Shown here in pieces: positions 10,041 to 20,932 of a stretch of 64,000 nt of DNA; position 1 is the first letter of the stretch; each line of letters starts with the position of its first letter. Both the position numbers and the translations under genes were made by a program. The notes under the pieces are model-generated. The model worked only from the letters and a program-made list of their open reading frames with translations, was not told the origin of the DNA and searched no databases. The stretch comes from Diphasiastrum complanatum (lineage: Eukaryota > Streptophyta > Lycopodiopsida > Lycopodiales > Lycopodiaceae), in contig CM055109.1 in the NCBI GenBank assembly GCA_029204225.1, positions 19,421,783 to 19,485,782 of the forward strand. The letters run 5' to 3'.

Positions 10041-11460
10041 ACTCCAGAACCAGTTCCCGGGGCTAGTGCCAGTTCATCCAAGAATACGTCAGCTTCCGTT
10101 GAGGATGATGATGAGTCCGAGTATACGTCGTCAGATGACGTTGAGGATTCTGAGCCTGTATTACCCAAGCAAACCCCAGTGGTTGAGGGTGTGTCATGAC
10201 AATCCTAGTGCAGGACTCCCAGGCATACAGAAGACCTATGAGCTTCTTCGTAGGCAATTTTTCTGGCCCAGTATGAAAAAGGACGTCCACCAGTATGTAA
10301 CCAGTTGCCAGAAATGTCAAGTAAACAAAGCAGAGCGTTTAAAGGCAGGAGGGTTGTTGCATCCCTTAGAAATACCAGCTGGTAAATGGGAGAGTATCTC
10401 CAGGGATTTTATAGTAGGCCTGCCTAAAACCCAAAAGGGTAATGACGCTATATGGGTCACAGTTGACCGTCTGACCAAAATGGCTCATTTCATTCCGACC
10501 AAAACAACCGTTAGAGCTCCAGAGTTAGCGAGGTTGTTTGTAGACGGGCTATTTAAATTGTACGGTCTACCTTCCGGCATAGTCAGCGACCGGGACAATA
10601 AGTTAACTGGAAATTTTTGGAGGGCAGTATTCCATCATCTCCATACTAAACTTAATATGAGTACCACAGACCATCCACAGACGGACGGTCAAACAGAGAG
10701 GGTAAATCAAGTGCTGGAGGATATGCTTCGTGCATACGTCAGCAAGAAGCAGACTAATTGGGAGGAGTATCTCTCGATATTAGAGTTTGCTTACAACAGT
10801 ACCAAACATTCAGCTACGGGATACAACCCATTTATGCTGATGTACGGTTTTCAGCCACGCTCACCCACAGCTGTAGGGTTTAAACAAGAAAAAGTTGAAG
10901 CAGCCAGAAACTTTTTAGAGGACCTAAACCAGATGATAGAACATGCTAAGCGTAGCATTAGGCAGTCCTAGGATCGAGCCAGGCATTATGTAGATCCACA
11001 CAGACGAGATGTGCAGTTCTCCACTGGTGAGAAAGTCTACTTGAGAGTCCCAGTCGACTCTAAAACCCTCAAATCAGGAGTGTGTGCTAAGTTGTCTCCA
11101 AGGTATTGTGGTCCCTTTACCATCAGTAGGAGACTAGGCGAGGTCACCTATGAACTAGAACTCCCACACAGCAGTAAGGTTTTTCCAGTCTTTCATGTAA
11201 GTCAGTTACGAAAAGCCTTAACCAGATCAGACAATCTGGTAGGGGACAGTGTTCTAGTTCTCCCATTGGACCCTCAGCAACCTCCACATGAACCAGAGGA
11301 GATTCTTGATAGTAGAGAGACGCAGACTCGTCATACTCTATACCGAGAATATCTGGTTAAGTGGAATGATCAGCCTGTTGAGAATGCCACTTGGGAAAGA
11401 GGCAGCATCCTTCGCAAGATTTTTCCAGACTTTGTCTTAGAGGACCAAGACGGTTCTTAA
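10041..11460 (+). pseudogene. Integrase with C-terminal chromodomain (broken)
   Basis: The stretch opens with a Ser/Asp/Glu-rich linker (about 10041-10190) that is interrupted by stops. A degraded zinc-binding head follows (VCHDNPSAGLPGIQ, where the second His is Leu, then CQKCQ). The DDE core spans about 10400-10710 (RDFIVGLP, IVSDRDNKLTG, TDGQTERVNQ). A TAG at 10969 interrupts the frame; beyond it are a GPF-like C-terminal domain and a chromodomain ending YLVKWNDQPVENATWE. Chromodomains steer insertion towards marked chromatin. The chromodomain supports placement among the chromoviruses. Confidence 0.93.
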
Positions 11461-11471
11461 GGGGGAGGGAG
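11459..11471 (+). promoter_or_regulatory. Polypurine tract
   Basis: AAGGGGGAGGGAG lies directly before the 3' LTR; it primes plus-strand synthesis. Confidence 0.93.
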
Positions 11472-11829
11472 TGTTACGAGCTCGTAACCAGTGCCGAACC
11501 CTAGAGAACACAGATAGGTCAGATACCACAGTCAGGGTCGTGTCCAAAGTACATGACCAACAAGGCAAGACAGTGTGAGTAGTGTGCCCCAGCACGGTCC
11601 ATAGCTATGGCGGGCCTAACACAGCCTAGGGACCCTGTCAGCAGGATAGGGGCTCCAGTTGGGTCCCGACGTGCAGTCGGCCACGTCAGTGTCACGTGGC
11701 CGACACTTGGCAGTTGCATGCTACCAGTCCTCACACTGGGCTAAGAGGGGCTTACTCTATATCAGGGAGTAGGCAAGGTTGGGTGGATCAGTTAGTGTTT
11801 GCCCTACTGTGGTGTTAGGATCTATTACA
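11472..11829 (+). repeat. 3' LTR of the chromovirus
   Basis: 358 bp, about 96% identical to the 5' LTR. Followed by GTTTT (11830-11834), the right target-site duplication. Confidence 0.95.
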
Positions 11830-12432
11830 GTTTTGACCCCAAATAAATCAACTACTGAAGCATGAGCTAAGTTATTTTTGAAGACTTACAACATCATTCT
11901 ACTGTAAACAGCTGGTTATAATGCAGTGCTCTTCTCAAAGAAATCAAAATTGTGAGTGAACTCGATACTTGAGGTTATTTTTTATTTGTTCTTAGTTTTC
12001 TCTTGTTTTAGTTTTACTGAGGCTATGTTTTATAGTCACACAAAAAGGAAAGCTTTTCATAGGCTAGTGGCAGTCAAGTACCCTAAAACAGAGCCCCCCC
12101 CACTCCCCAAAAAATAAAAAGGTTACTCAGCTAAATACAAGGCAAGATGGAGCGATCAGCGAGGTGTGATATCTGTATTCTTCAATCCAGTTTATTCGTG
12201 GTAAGAAAAAATAAACTACAATCTATATCAAATGAAAGCTTCAGCTTTTCGAACTAAAGCAGAAAAGCAAGCGATCTTGACAAATATAAATATAAAGAAG
12301 GAAGGAAGGAAGCCAAGTCAAGCATAACACTGAATGTTATATTGACGACATGGATAAAGCTGAAAATACCTGTAAGAGACCTCGCCAAGTGACATGGTCG
12401 GTTCAAACCACGCCTCCACAGGCGTTTCCTCA

Positions 12433-12487
<55 letters not shown>

Positions 12488-13179
12488 TGAGGACAGCAAC
12501 ATAAGTTGTAATTGACTGAAATTCATAGTTTGACCAACTTGAACACACTTTTTTAGGACGTGTTGGGAGTAAGGGCTCAAGTCATGGGATGGTTTGCACT
12601 AAGTATTACCTATTGGCTGGGACTCCGCAGGTAGATCTTTCTTTCCACGCAGGCAGGCTGGAAAAGGGCCGCAACGCAGCAATCCACAGTCTTTTAAAAT
12701 GGTGTCTGACTAGGCAGAAGATCTTGCTGTTTGTTTGCAGTGATTTCTCAATTGTTTGAGAGAAGTTTGCAGGCTATTAATTAGCCTTTAGTGCGTGATT
12801 CACAAGGGTTTGCATACCTGTCCAGCGAGCAATGGGCAGGGCTCAAACTCGAGCTTTCAGATGGGCTTCTTTAACTACACAGGCCCAAACTGTTACCACA
12901 CAGCAATCGTTCTAGACAGGCATTTAGCTTCACAAGGAACTAGTGAATGACGAGCGGTCAACACAAAAAATCTCAAACAAGGTGGCAACAGTCCGCAAAT
13001 AGTTGTATCGCTTTTCCTTTGTCTATGAAGACTTTGCATGGGTCTTTGTGATTTAGAAGTAGGGTTATAGCGAGCTGTTAGACAACGTTTTCAAGGCAGC
13101 GCTCAAGGCTAGTGCTCAACTGCAGAGCTTCGGTGATTGGACTTTCAACAGGGAATCACACAAATAGCTCGTAGAAGTT
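11830..13179. other. Gene-free stretch with (TC)n tract
   Basis: No credible coding region on either strand. A pure TC microsatellite occupies about 12436-12484 and creates false open frames on the minus strand. The rest is unique-looking. Confidence 0.6.
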
Positions 13180-14364
13180 TTGAAGTTCCATCTCTTGATC
13201 GCCTTGTTGGCCAGCATGGAAGCTTCACACAAATTTTTGGAATCTTCGGAGGCAGTGGTTGGATCTTTACCTGTCAATATGGTTCCTCAAGAATCTTCTC
13301 ATCCTTTGCAACTCCCGGATTTCAATCCTCTTGCTCGACGTGGAGAAAAGAGACCTGCTTCCCCTTCAGAGCATCCTTCTAGTGCTTCCCCTTCATGCGC
13401 GCGTCGTGAAGCCCACCGTGATGTTGCGGATTCTTTGCTTGTTTCCTCTGGCCTGGTGGTGCCATACTGTCCACCCCATCTTCGCCACCAGCTTTCTTCC
13501 TCTCTTTCAGTTTCTCAACTTTCTCCTTCTTCCTCTTCTCACCCCCGTGTTCCATGTGCAGGTTGTGGTCGCCTTTATGTGCAAGGTGTCGGTCTTTCTC
13601 GCCATCATAACGCTTGCTTTGATTTTCGTCAACAGCTCGCATTAACCAATGTTGACCTTGCATCTCATCATGCTCCCACTTCGCCACCTGACTCGGCTTG
13701 GACCTGAATTCGCTCCCTTGATATTTTGACCGCTTTTTACTTGGGTTTTCCTCGTCCTCGTCTTTATGCACACATTCCCTTTGCCTTGCACTTAAACATC
13801 CAGAGAGCTTTGTCCTTACCTTTGTCTCATCTGGCTTCCAACCTTTCTGATATTGCAGCTTGGCATGCCTTTTTGCTTTTTTCTCTCTGGTGTTTGTCTC
13901 TACCTCCTCGGGGTGGTGATGCTAGTCATAGGGAAACTCGCAATAGGATTCGTCGCTTTATGTCAGGAGATTGGAAAAATTTGCGAGAAGAGCATTTCCT
14001 TCGCTGTCATGCGCTTGCTGCTCAGCGGGATTCGACTTCGGATGGTGTTTCTATACCCCATGTTCATCGTCGGTTGCGTCGCTGTGTTTTACTTGGGCAA
14101 GTGGGTGAGTATTCTCATGCAGCTCGTGCCCTAGCTCCTACAAGTCCAGCTACTCCTTCTGCTGCCACCCTTCAGGCTTTGGAGGTTTTTCATCCACCGG
14201 CAATTGACTCTCTTTTCTCTTTTGTTGAGGACTTTGAACCCGATTCCGATTTGCAGCTCTCAGAATCTCATTTTCTTAATGCTTTTCTATGCAGCCCTCA
14301 TCTGTCAACTGGGGGTCCTTCTGGTATGGTTTTCGAGCATCTTCGTGACTGTTTTTTCTCCTGA
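13180..14364 (+). pseudogene. LINE N-terminal region with C2HC zinc finger
   Basis: This is one reading frame interrupted by a single TGA at 13705. The first part is Ser/Pro-rich and carries a finger, CAGCGRLYVQGVGLSRHHNAC, at about 13555-13617. Fingers of this C-x2-C...H-x(3-4)-C/H form precede the reverse transcriptase in R2-like and related non-LTR elements, where they bind target DNA. The second part (to the TGA at 14362) is Arg/His-rich and leads into the RT in another frame. The likely start is ATG 13180 or 13216. The function is inferred from position and the finger; the clade is not resolved. Confidence 0.65.
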
Positions 14365-15097
14365 TGACTCTGCTAGCGGGTTTGGTTTGCTCTTTCAAGT
14401 TTGCTCTTCCATAGCATGTGGCCGTATTCCTCTTTCTATTGCTCGAATTCTTGGTGCAGCTCATTCGATAGCCTTGGATAAGCCTGGCGGTGGAGTGCGT
14501 CCCATTGCTGTTGGAGAGGTTTTATACAGATTGGTTTCTAGGGCTCTTGGTTTTCAGCTTCGTGACAGTTTTCATGACCACTTGTTTCCTCATCAGTTTG
14601 GTTGTGCTACTCTTGGCGGTTGCGAAACAGTCGTACATGCTTTGCGTGCTACTTTGGATCTTCATCCAAATTGGGTTGTCCTTCAAGTGGATGTTAAAAA
14701 TGCTTTCAATTCTGTTTCTCGAGGGGCCATTTTCCAAGAACTTTGTGCGGCTCACGATCCTCTCGCTCAGCTCATCTCGTTTGTTCGCTCTTTTTATTCC
14801 ATGGATGCGCCTCTATATTTCAGTCATGCTTCTCGCTCACATGATGTTTCGGTTATCTCGTCTGCTGATGGTATCAGACAAGGTGATCCCTTGGGTGGTG
14901 TTCTTTTTGCTTTGGCACACTTTCGGGCATTGCGTGCTTCTTCTGCTGCTTTTTCTTCTTGTTTGCTTCCCTCTATTGTTGATGACACGCATATTGTGGG
15001 ACCTGCTAATGACGTCTTTCCGGCTTTCCTACATTTCTCTCAGCAACTTTCGGCTTTGGGCCTCATTGTCAATCCCTCTAAGTGCGTTGCTTGGTGA
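14300..15097 (+). pseudogene. LINE reverse transcriptase (truncated)
   Basis: The frame is shifted relative to the zinc-finger part. RT blocks in order are KPGGGVRPIAVGEVLYRLVS, QFGCATLGGCETVVHALR, VLQVDVKNAFNSVSRG, DGIRQGDPLGGVLFALAH, and the catalytic SIVDDTHIVGP at about 14965-15000. The last is VDD where many RTs have Y/F-x-DD. The protein is cut at LIVNPSKCVAW, immediately before DNA of a gypsy element. It lacks the thumb, any endonuclease and a 3' end. This is a non-LTR retrotransposon interrupted by a later rearrangement. Confidence 0.88.
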
Positions 15098-15119
15098 CCA
15101 AATATTGATCGGTATTGCA

Positions 15120-16974
15120 GACAAGGGGACATGACCTCCTTAGCAGCAGTAATAGCTAGCGTCAAAAAATTTGAGACCTCGAAACTAGCATGAAAGCGAC
15201 GATCGACTAAGAAATCTCGAAAGTCGAAGATTGATTCTAGTGACAGCGATGAAGATTCAGATTCTAATTCAAGTACCAGTTCTTCAAGCTTGGAATATGA
15301 AAACAGCGATTCATCATAATCAGAAGCTGACAAAGGAGAGAGAAAGAATAAACGACAAACTAAATGAAAGGATGACACGAAAGTTGTTGAGGATAAGTCG
15401 TCAACTTCTAAAGCTGAAAAGTTTTGGAAGAGTAATATGGCTGACCTTAATAAAAAGTTTAATGACTTGAAAGTGCAGATCTTTGAAGTTGTAGATAAAA
15501 GACCAAAAGCGTCTTCTTCCAACTCAGAAATGTGGTGTACGAAATGTGGAACTTCTGGACATACTAAGGAAGACTGCACTACTGTGAATGTCAAATACAT
15601 TGAAGATCCTGCCCAGGAGGTACTTTTTATTTTTAAAATGATGCGACTACTAACTATGTACAGGGTACTGCAGCATTAGCCCAGCAGGACAGACCCAAGT
15701 TCGCACCAAGAAGACATAATCCTCCTGAATTTGTTGGACCAGCGAAGTCTCAAACCGCGACTAAACCAGTTTCGGACAACTGCTACAACTGTGGAGAGCC
15801 GGGACATTTTTCTCCTGACTGTCCTCAACCGCGAAAGTCGATTGGTTATGTACCATTATGCTCGAATTGTAGAGAGCCTGGCCACAAGTATCTTGATTGC
15901 CCTCAGCCGCAGAAGTCGCGACCCAAATATCAGTATGTAGCAACACCAGCTGCTGCAGACACGAAAGCCAAAGCTGCGACTAATGCTGTTGTACAGAGAA
16001 TTGACGTTATTGAAGAAAAAATGGCAAAGACAGAAGATCAGTCCTGGCCAAGTGACATAGAGAGATTATTCAAAGTCACAGCGAGAAGCAAAAGCTCCTC
16101 GAAACCTGATCAAAAATCTTCGACAAAGCGCAGAAAATTCTCGAAGAATACATCCTCTAGCAAAACAGCAAACAAATCTACGACTAAGGAAGATCTCAAA
16201 GATGACCCTGACTATGACCGCAATGCTACGAAGCTATTTGCAAAAGATATCTCGGCAGAAGCAAAGGAAATCATCAACGCTGAACTTCATACAGCTGCTG
16301 CAGAAAAGGTGGTCACTTTCGAGGAAGAGGACGAAGAAATCGCGAAGACGAAATTGTCTAGTGTTGTTATCGATAAACCAACCTCGAAATCGAAGACGAA
16401 AGAATATGACATCGTGACTGATATTGGATCCCTTCGTCCGAACATTACTTTTGAACAGCTATTGGCAGATAACACTTATTGCAGAAAGCAATTGAAAGAC
16501 CTTTTTGTGTCCAAAAAGAAGAAAAAGGTTTCTCTGCCAGATGTTGGTGTTTTGTCTATCGATTTAGGTGATCTCGGTGCACCTGAGATTGATATTACCA
16601 TTGCAGGATGCCTGATCGAAAAAGTGCCAATTGACTTTGGTTCCAGTGTAAATATAATAACAGAAGACACATCTCATGCTTTGGGGCTGACTGACATTCA
16701 ACTGACACAGCGAAACATCAAGTTAGCTGATTCGACACTACAAAAACCTGTTGGAGAACTGAAGGATGTGACTGTCTACATTCAAGCCAAGCCATTCACA
16801 ATGAATTTCATTGTTATCAAACCACTCGGTTTGTCATCCTATTCTGTGCTGATTGGACGACCTTGGCTTTATCAATCAAACGCAAGTGTACATTGGAAAT
16901 CCCGAGAGCTGAGATTTCAGACTGGTGAGACCAATAACCGAGGTAAGCCAGCAGAACAAATCATAACCTAGAGT
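15120..16974 (+). pseudogene. gag tail with three zinc knuckles, and protease
   Basis: A broken Ser/Asp-rich gag stretch (15120-15430) is followed by knuckle 1, CTKCGTSGHTKEDC (about 15537-15578), in one frame. From about 15661 a frame stays open to TAG at 16969. It carries knuckle 2, CYNCGEPGHFSPDC (15781), and knuckle 3, CSNCREPGHKYLDC (about 15862). A basic Ser/Lys linker follows, then a retropepsin-like domain with PIDFGSSVNIITED near 16630 and YSVLIGRPWLYQ near 16840. The catalytic triplet reads D-F-G instead of D-S/T-G. Three knuckles are more than the one or two usual in plant gypsy gag. Confidence 0.85.
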
Positions 16975-17001
16975 CGTGACAAATATGAAGGTGAAACTCC
17001 T

Positions 17002-17208
17002 TTGTCTGACACCAGCTTTACATCAGAAGAATCTTCGTATGCCTTGAATATTTTTTCCAGTGGATTTGATATTGAAGTGCAGTACTTTGAATGTTATGAG
17101 AATGTTGATGACGAAGAATTCTTCGATGCCTGCGACGCTGAAGCGGATGTTTCGTATGAAGAAATTAACGTTGCAGACACGAACTCGAAAGAGTCTGACG
17201 ATTAAAGT
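17002..17208 (+). pseudogene. Acidic spacer between protease and RT
   Basis: A 67-codon open stretch is very rich in Asp and Glu (for example NVDDEEFFDACDAEADVSYE), ending at TAA. It is in frame with the preceding domain but separated from it by a stop. Such acidic spacers occur between protease and RT in OTA-type plant gypsy polyproteins (element 3 in this window has one too). No own function is inferred. Confidence 0.55.
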
Positions 17209-17317
17209 GATGAATCTGAACACGAATTTGGTAACAAGAACTAGGTTGACGACAAAAAAAACATCTGTGGAGTCAACCATGCACGAAATTCATGGCCATA
17301 CCAAGGCTAGTATGACA

Positions 17318-18379
17318 TAAGGTATCATTTTACCAGATTCTACTGAACTGATTGAACTTGCACCTGGTAGATTTGTGCATGTTTCAAAGTTACTTGGAGA
17401 ATCGGAGTTAGTGGAATTCACTGAACTATTGAAGGAGTATCAAGATGTTTTTGCTTGGTCGCTCGACGATTTGAAGGGTATACCTGCAGAATTTGGAGAG
17501 CACCGAATTGATCTTAAGGAAGATGCTGTACCTATTCGACAGAGACAATATCGTCTCAATCCTAAGTACTCTCTCATGGTTAAGGACGAGCTTAACAAGC
17601 ACCTTAAGGTAGGTATAATCTATCCCATCTTAAGTAGTGAATGGGTTTCACCCATTGTTGTCGTCCCAAAGAAGAAGACTGGCAAAATACAAATATGCCC
17701 GGATTTTCGCAAACTCAATGCTGTCACAAGGAAGGACCATCATCCTCTGCCTTTCACTGATTCCATCCTAGATCAGGTTGCTAGTAAAGAGCGTTACAGT
17801 TTTTGTGACGGCTTTTTTGGGTATAATCAGGTTGGAGTGCGAAAGGAGGATCGTTCAAAGACCACATTCACTACGGATTGGGGCACTTATGCCCACAACA
17901 AAATGCCCTTTGGTCTTTGTAACGCTCCAGTGACTTTTCAGCGAACCATGATGTTAATTTTCACTGTCTTCCTGAGAACTTTTCTCGAAATATTTATTGA
18001 TGATTTTTGTGTATACAGTGATATAAAGACACACCTGCAGAAGCTGAAATTAACATTGCAACAGTGTCGAGATACTTGTTTATCTCTCCATCCAGAGAAA
18101 TGTTTTTTTGGTATGAAAGAAGGAATATTGCTCGGACACAGAATATATAACAGAGGAATAGAAGTCGACAAAGATAAAGTCGAGCTTATAAAGAATCTCC
18201 AGATACCAACCAATTTACGTGAACTAAGAGCTTTCTTAGGACATGTTGGCTATTACAGGAGATTTATTCAAAATCATGCTTCTATTGCTGCCTCTCTTAC
18301 ACATCTACTGAAGAAACAAGTGGAATACTTGTGGACGAATGAACAAATAAAGCATTCGAAGACCTTAAGCAAAGGTTGA
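17318..18379 (+). pseudogene. Reverse transcriptase of gypsy element 2
   Basis: Visible blocks are FAWSLDDLKGIPAEFGEHRI, SEWVSPIVVVPKKK, KMPFGLCNAPVTFQRTM, the catalytic IFIDDFCVYSD (about 17990-18025), and LRAFLGHVGYYRRFIQNH. The FIDDF form of the active site and the DLKGI phrase are typical of OTA elements. The frame is open from about 17318 to the TGA at 18377, the longest intact domain of this copy. Upstream gag-protease is in another frame, so no full polyprotein can be made. Confidence 0.92.
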
Positions 18380-19008
18380 TCAATGCTCCTATTCTAAGAC
18401 CACCCAACTGGGCTATTTTATCTCATAGTTATGTGGATGTTTCTGCATTTGCTATTGGCGTCTATCTAAGCCAGAGGGACGAACAGAAGAAGGATCATCC
18501 CATCTATTATGCGAGTCGACAGCTCAGTGCATCAGATATGTATTTATTTTTCATGTGGATCATTATGCTCTTAAATATCTTGTAAATAAACCAGATCTAT
18601 CAGGACGAATTGCTCGATGGGTTCTACTTCTGCAAGAATTTACTTATCAAGTAGAGCTTCGTCAAGGAAAATATCATACGAATGTTGATTATCTATCGCG
18701 ACTTAGCACCGGAAAAATTGAAGATCCTATCAATGATGATTTTTCAGACGAATATTTATTTGAGCTTTCATCTACAAATTCGTTATATTATGATATTATT
18801 ACTTATCGTAAGGATCAGATATATTCGGATGGTTACAATTTGGAGCAAAAGACAGTTTTTCAATATAAGATAGCACCTTATACAATTATTAACAATGTTC
18901 TGTACAAGCTTGGTGATGACCATCAACTACGGAGATGTCTCGATACTGAAGATATTAAAAAGGTCGTTAAGGCTTACACTCAGAAGATGCTGGTGGACAT
19001 TTTGCTTT
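18376..19008 (+). pseudogene. RNase H of gypsy element 2 (broken)
   Basis: The head (SHSYVDVSAFAIGVYLSQ, IYYASRQLS) is in one frame. After a small deletion that removes the middle catalytic region, the tail (HYALKYLVNKPDLSGRIARW, TNVDYLSRL) follows in another frame. It would degrade the RNA strand of the hybrid. The catalytic Asp of the first block reads VDVS where TDAS is usual. Confidence 0.85.
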
Positions 19009-20003
19009 GAATAATACAGTTAATAAGATATTGACTGCCAAGTATTGGTGGCCAACAATGTTTAAGGATTTATCAAATTTTATTCGTTCATGTAATTCGT
19101 GCCAGAGATATGGTAAGCCTACAAATGCAATGAAATGGCCGTTGACACCAATTCTGTCTCTTGCACCATTCGAGAAGTGGGCAATTGACTTTGTCGGTCC
19201 AATCAATTCTGTTACCCGACATATGAAATGTCGTTATACCCTAGTTGCAACGGATTATGCTACCAAGAACGTTGAAGCAGAGGCGACGAAATGAAATGAT
19301 GCGAAAACTGTCGCGACGTTCTTATTCAAAAGTATAATCACAAGATATGGTTGTCCACTCAAACTAGTAAGTGACCGAGGTACACATTTTCTAAATGACA
19401 CTATACGGTTGCTGACACAGAAAAACTACACCGTATAATCCAAAAGCAAACGGGTTGACAGAAAGAGCTAATGGAATCTTATGTAAGATCCTGACTAAAA
19501 TTACTACTACACATGCAACAGATTGGGATCAGAAACTACCATCAGTTCTCTGGGCTTATTGCAACACAGAGAAAATCACAACGAAACAGATACCATATTT
19601 TCTTACATATGGTATGCATCCTATTTTGCCAATTGAATTTGAGGTGAAAACCTTTCATAGTCAAGCTCAACAAACAGACAGAATGTATAAACGAAGGGTT
19701 GACTAATATTGAAGAACTAGCTGAAGCTCGAGAGACTTCACAAAACTAACGGAGGAAATCCAGAATTAAAGAAAGAAGAAATATGACAGTCATATGAAAA
19801 AATGTGATCTTAAAATTGATGATTATGCGCTGATATATGATAGTCGCCATCAAAAGTTCCCTGGAAAACTCCATATGCGATGGCTTGGACCTTATAAAGT
19901 CATAAAGGTATTTGACAATAGTTCTGTGCAACTTCAATCATGTGAAGGTGAACTATTACCGACACGTATTAACGGGTCCAAACTAAAGAAATACTACCTT
20001 TGA
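18965..20003 (+). pseudogene. Integrase of gypsy element 2 (broken)
   Basis: A zinc-binding remnant (YWWPTMFKDL, CNSCQRYGK) precedes the DDE core: WAIDFVGPINS, a TGA at 19292, LVSDRGTHFLND, then TERANGILCKIL in shifted frames. The tail to 20003 keeps LDPYKV-like sequence (HMRWLGPYKVIKVFDN), the conserved end of gypsy integrases. It contains several stops and frameshifts. No chromodomain is present. Confidence 0.88.
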
Positions 20004-20054
20004 CCAAAATTTTTATTTTTTTATTCTTATTATTTTCTAGTATTTTTCTGAAAT

Positions 20055-20910
20055 TATAGCAATTACAACAAAAAATTGACAGCATAACTGAGATCTATTT
20101 ATAGATTTCATCCATGTATTAATTACATTGAATGTTTGTCACCTAATCAGAAAAGCCGTTGTACTTGGAAGTATATGGCTTTTGTGACAATTGTACATAG
20201 TATATATACGGTCAACAAATCAGGATCGTTGACGCGGACAAGGACATCGCAAAATCTCTCACTTCACAAATTTTGAGAAGTGGCTGGGAACGTTCCTCGT
20301 TCAAAATAGACCACCTTCGGCATTTTCTCTCCTTTCGGGTTTTTGCCAAAAAACTGAAGATGCCTTTAAACAAGTTTAAGGTGCCTTTAGAAAGTTGAAG
20401 GTGTCTTTATAAACAAGTTTAAGCTGCCCTTAAAAAGTTGGCGAAGGTGCCTTTAGCAGTTTAACCCTTAAAAATAGAGGACCTTCTGGAATTTTCTCTC
20501 TCTTCGCAATTTTCGAGAAAATGTGAAAAAAGGTGAAGTTGTTGAAAAAGTTATACTGTTGAACTGTGAACAAGTTGACTTCTTCAAAATAACTGAATGG
20601 AAGAAGTTGAAGGTAAGTGTTGTAGTTTTCGAGAAAGTGCAAAAAATGTGAACTGCGATACTTAGTGTATTTCTGCAGACTATTCAAAATAATGTGAATC
20701 TGCAGACTTGTTCTAAATGCAGGTTTGTGGAAGATGGCCAAGTCTTCAATGAGTTGAAGTTATTAAACTTAACATCTGAACTTGAAATTATGATGGGATT
20801 AGTTACCCTTTGCTGGAGATCAGCCGGAAGTCCGTTGTAGACGTCCTTCAAATAAATTGGCTATCTAACTTATGATTCCAAGGAGGCAGTTGTGGGCTTA
20901 ATTTCCAACA
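20055..20910 (-). repeat. 3' LTR of the minus-strand copia
   Basis: It matches the right LTR from TAGCAATTACAAC to TTTCCAACA. Relative to the right copy it has about 410 extra bases at 20115-20526 containing internal near-repeats of AAGGTGCCTTTA. It also lacks roughly 490 bp of the other end, where it meets gypsy element 2. The match after the extra block is close (about 90% by eye). Confidence 0.8.
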
Positions 20911-20932
20911 GTTCCCCTTAAGGTCACGGTTG
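20911..20932 (-). promoter_or_regulatory. Polypurine tract of the minus-strand copia
   Basis: On the coding strand CCTTAAGGGGAAC lies directly before the LTR start TGTTGGAAAT. It is a short purine run in the right place. Confidence 0.6.

Larger units (their letters stand above)
5551..11829 (+). mobile_element. Ty3/gypsy chromovirus, structurally complete, coding-dead
   Basis: The element is 6,279 bp long. Two LTRs of identical length (358 bp) start TGTTACGAGC and end CTATTACA. GTTTT occurs immediately before the left LTR and immediately after the right LTR, a 5-bp target-site duplication. A tRNA-iMet primer site follows the left LTR and a polypurine tract precedes the right one. The internal order is gag, protease, reverse transcriptase, RNase H, integrase, chromodomain, which is diagnostic of Ty3/gypsy chromoviruses. 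I count about 14-15 differences between the LTRs (around 4%), so the insertion is moderately young, yet gag-pol already carries stops and frameshifts. Confidence 0.95.
15098..20040 (+). mobile_element. Ty3/gypsy element 2, both ends missing
   Basis: The order is gag end, protease, acidic spacer, RT, RNase H, integrase, all on the plus strand, with no LTR at either side. The left end joins LINE sequence in mid-gag; the right end stops just past the integrase tail, against a copia LTR fragment. RT and integrase features (DFVGP, SDRGTHFLND, no chromodomain) suggest the OTA (Athila/Tat-like) branch rather than chromoviruses. It is heavily decayed. Confidence 0.88.

Noticed and set aside
13853-15134. 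Leu-rich frames opposite and beside the LINE RT (membrane protein look-alikes)
   Set aside because: They are out-of-frame shadows of the zinc-finger/RT frames.
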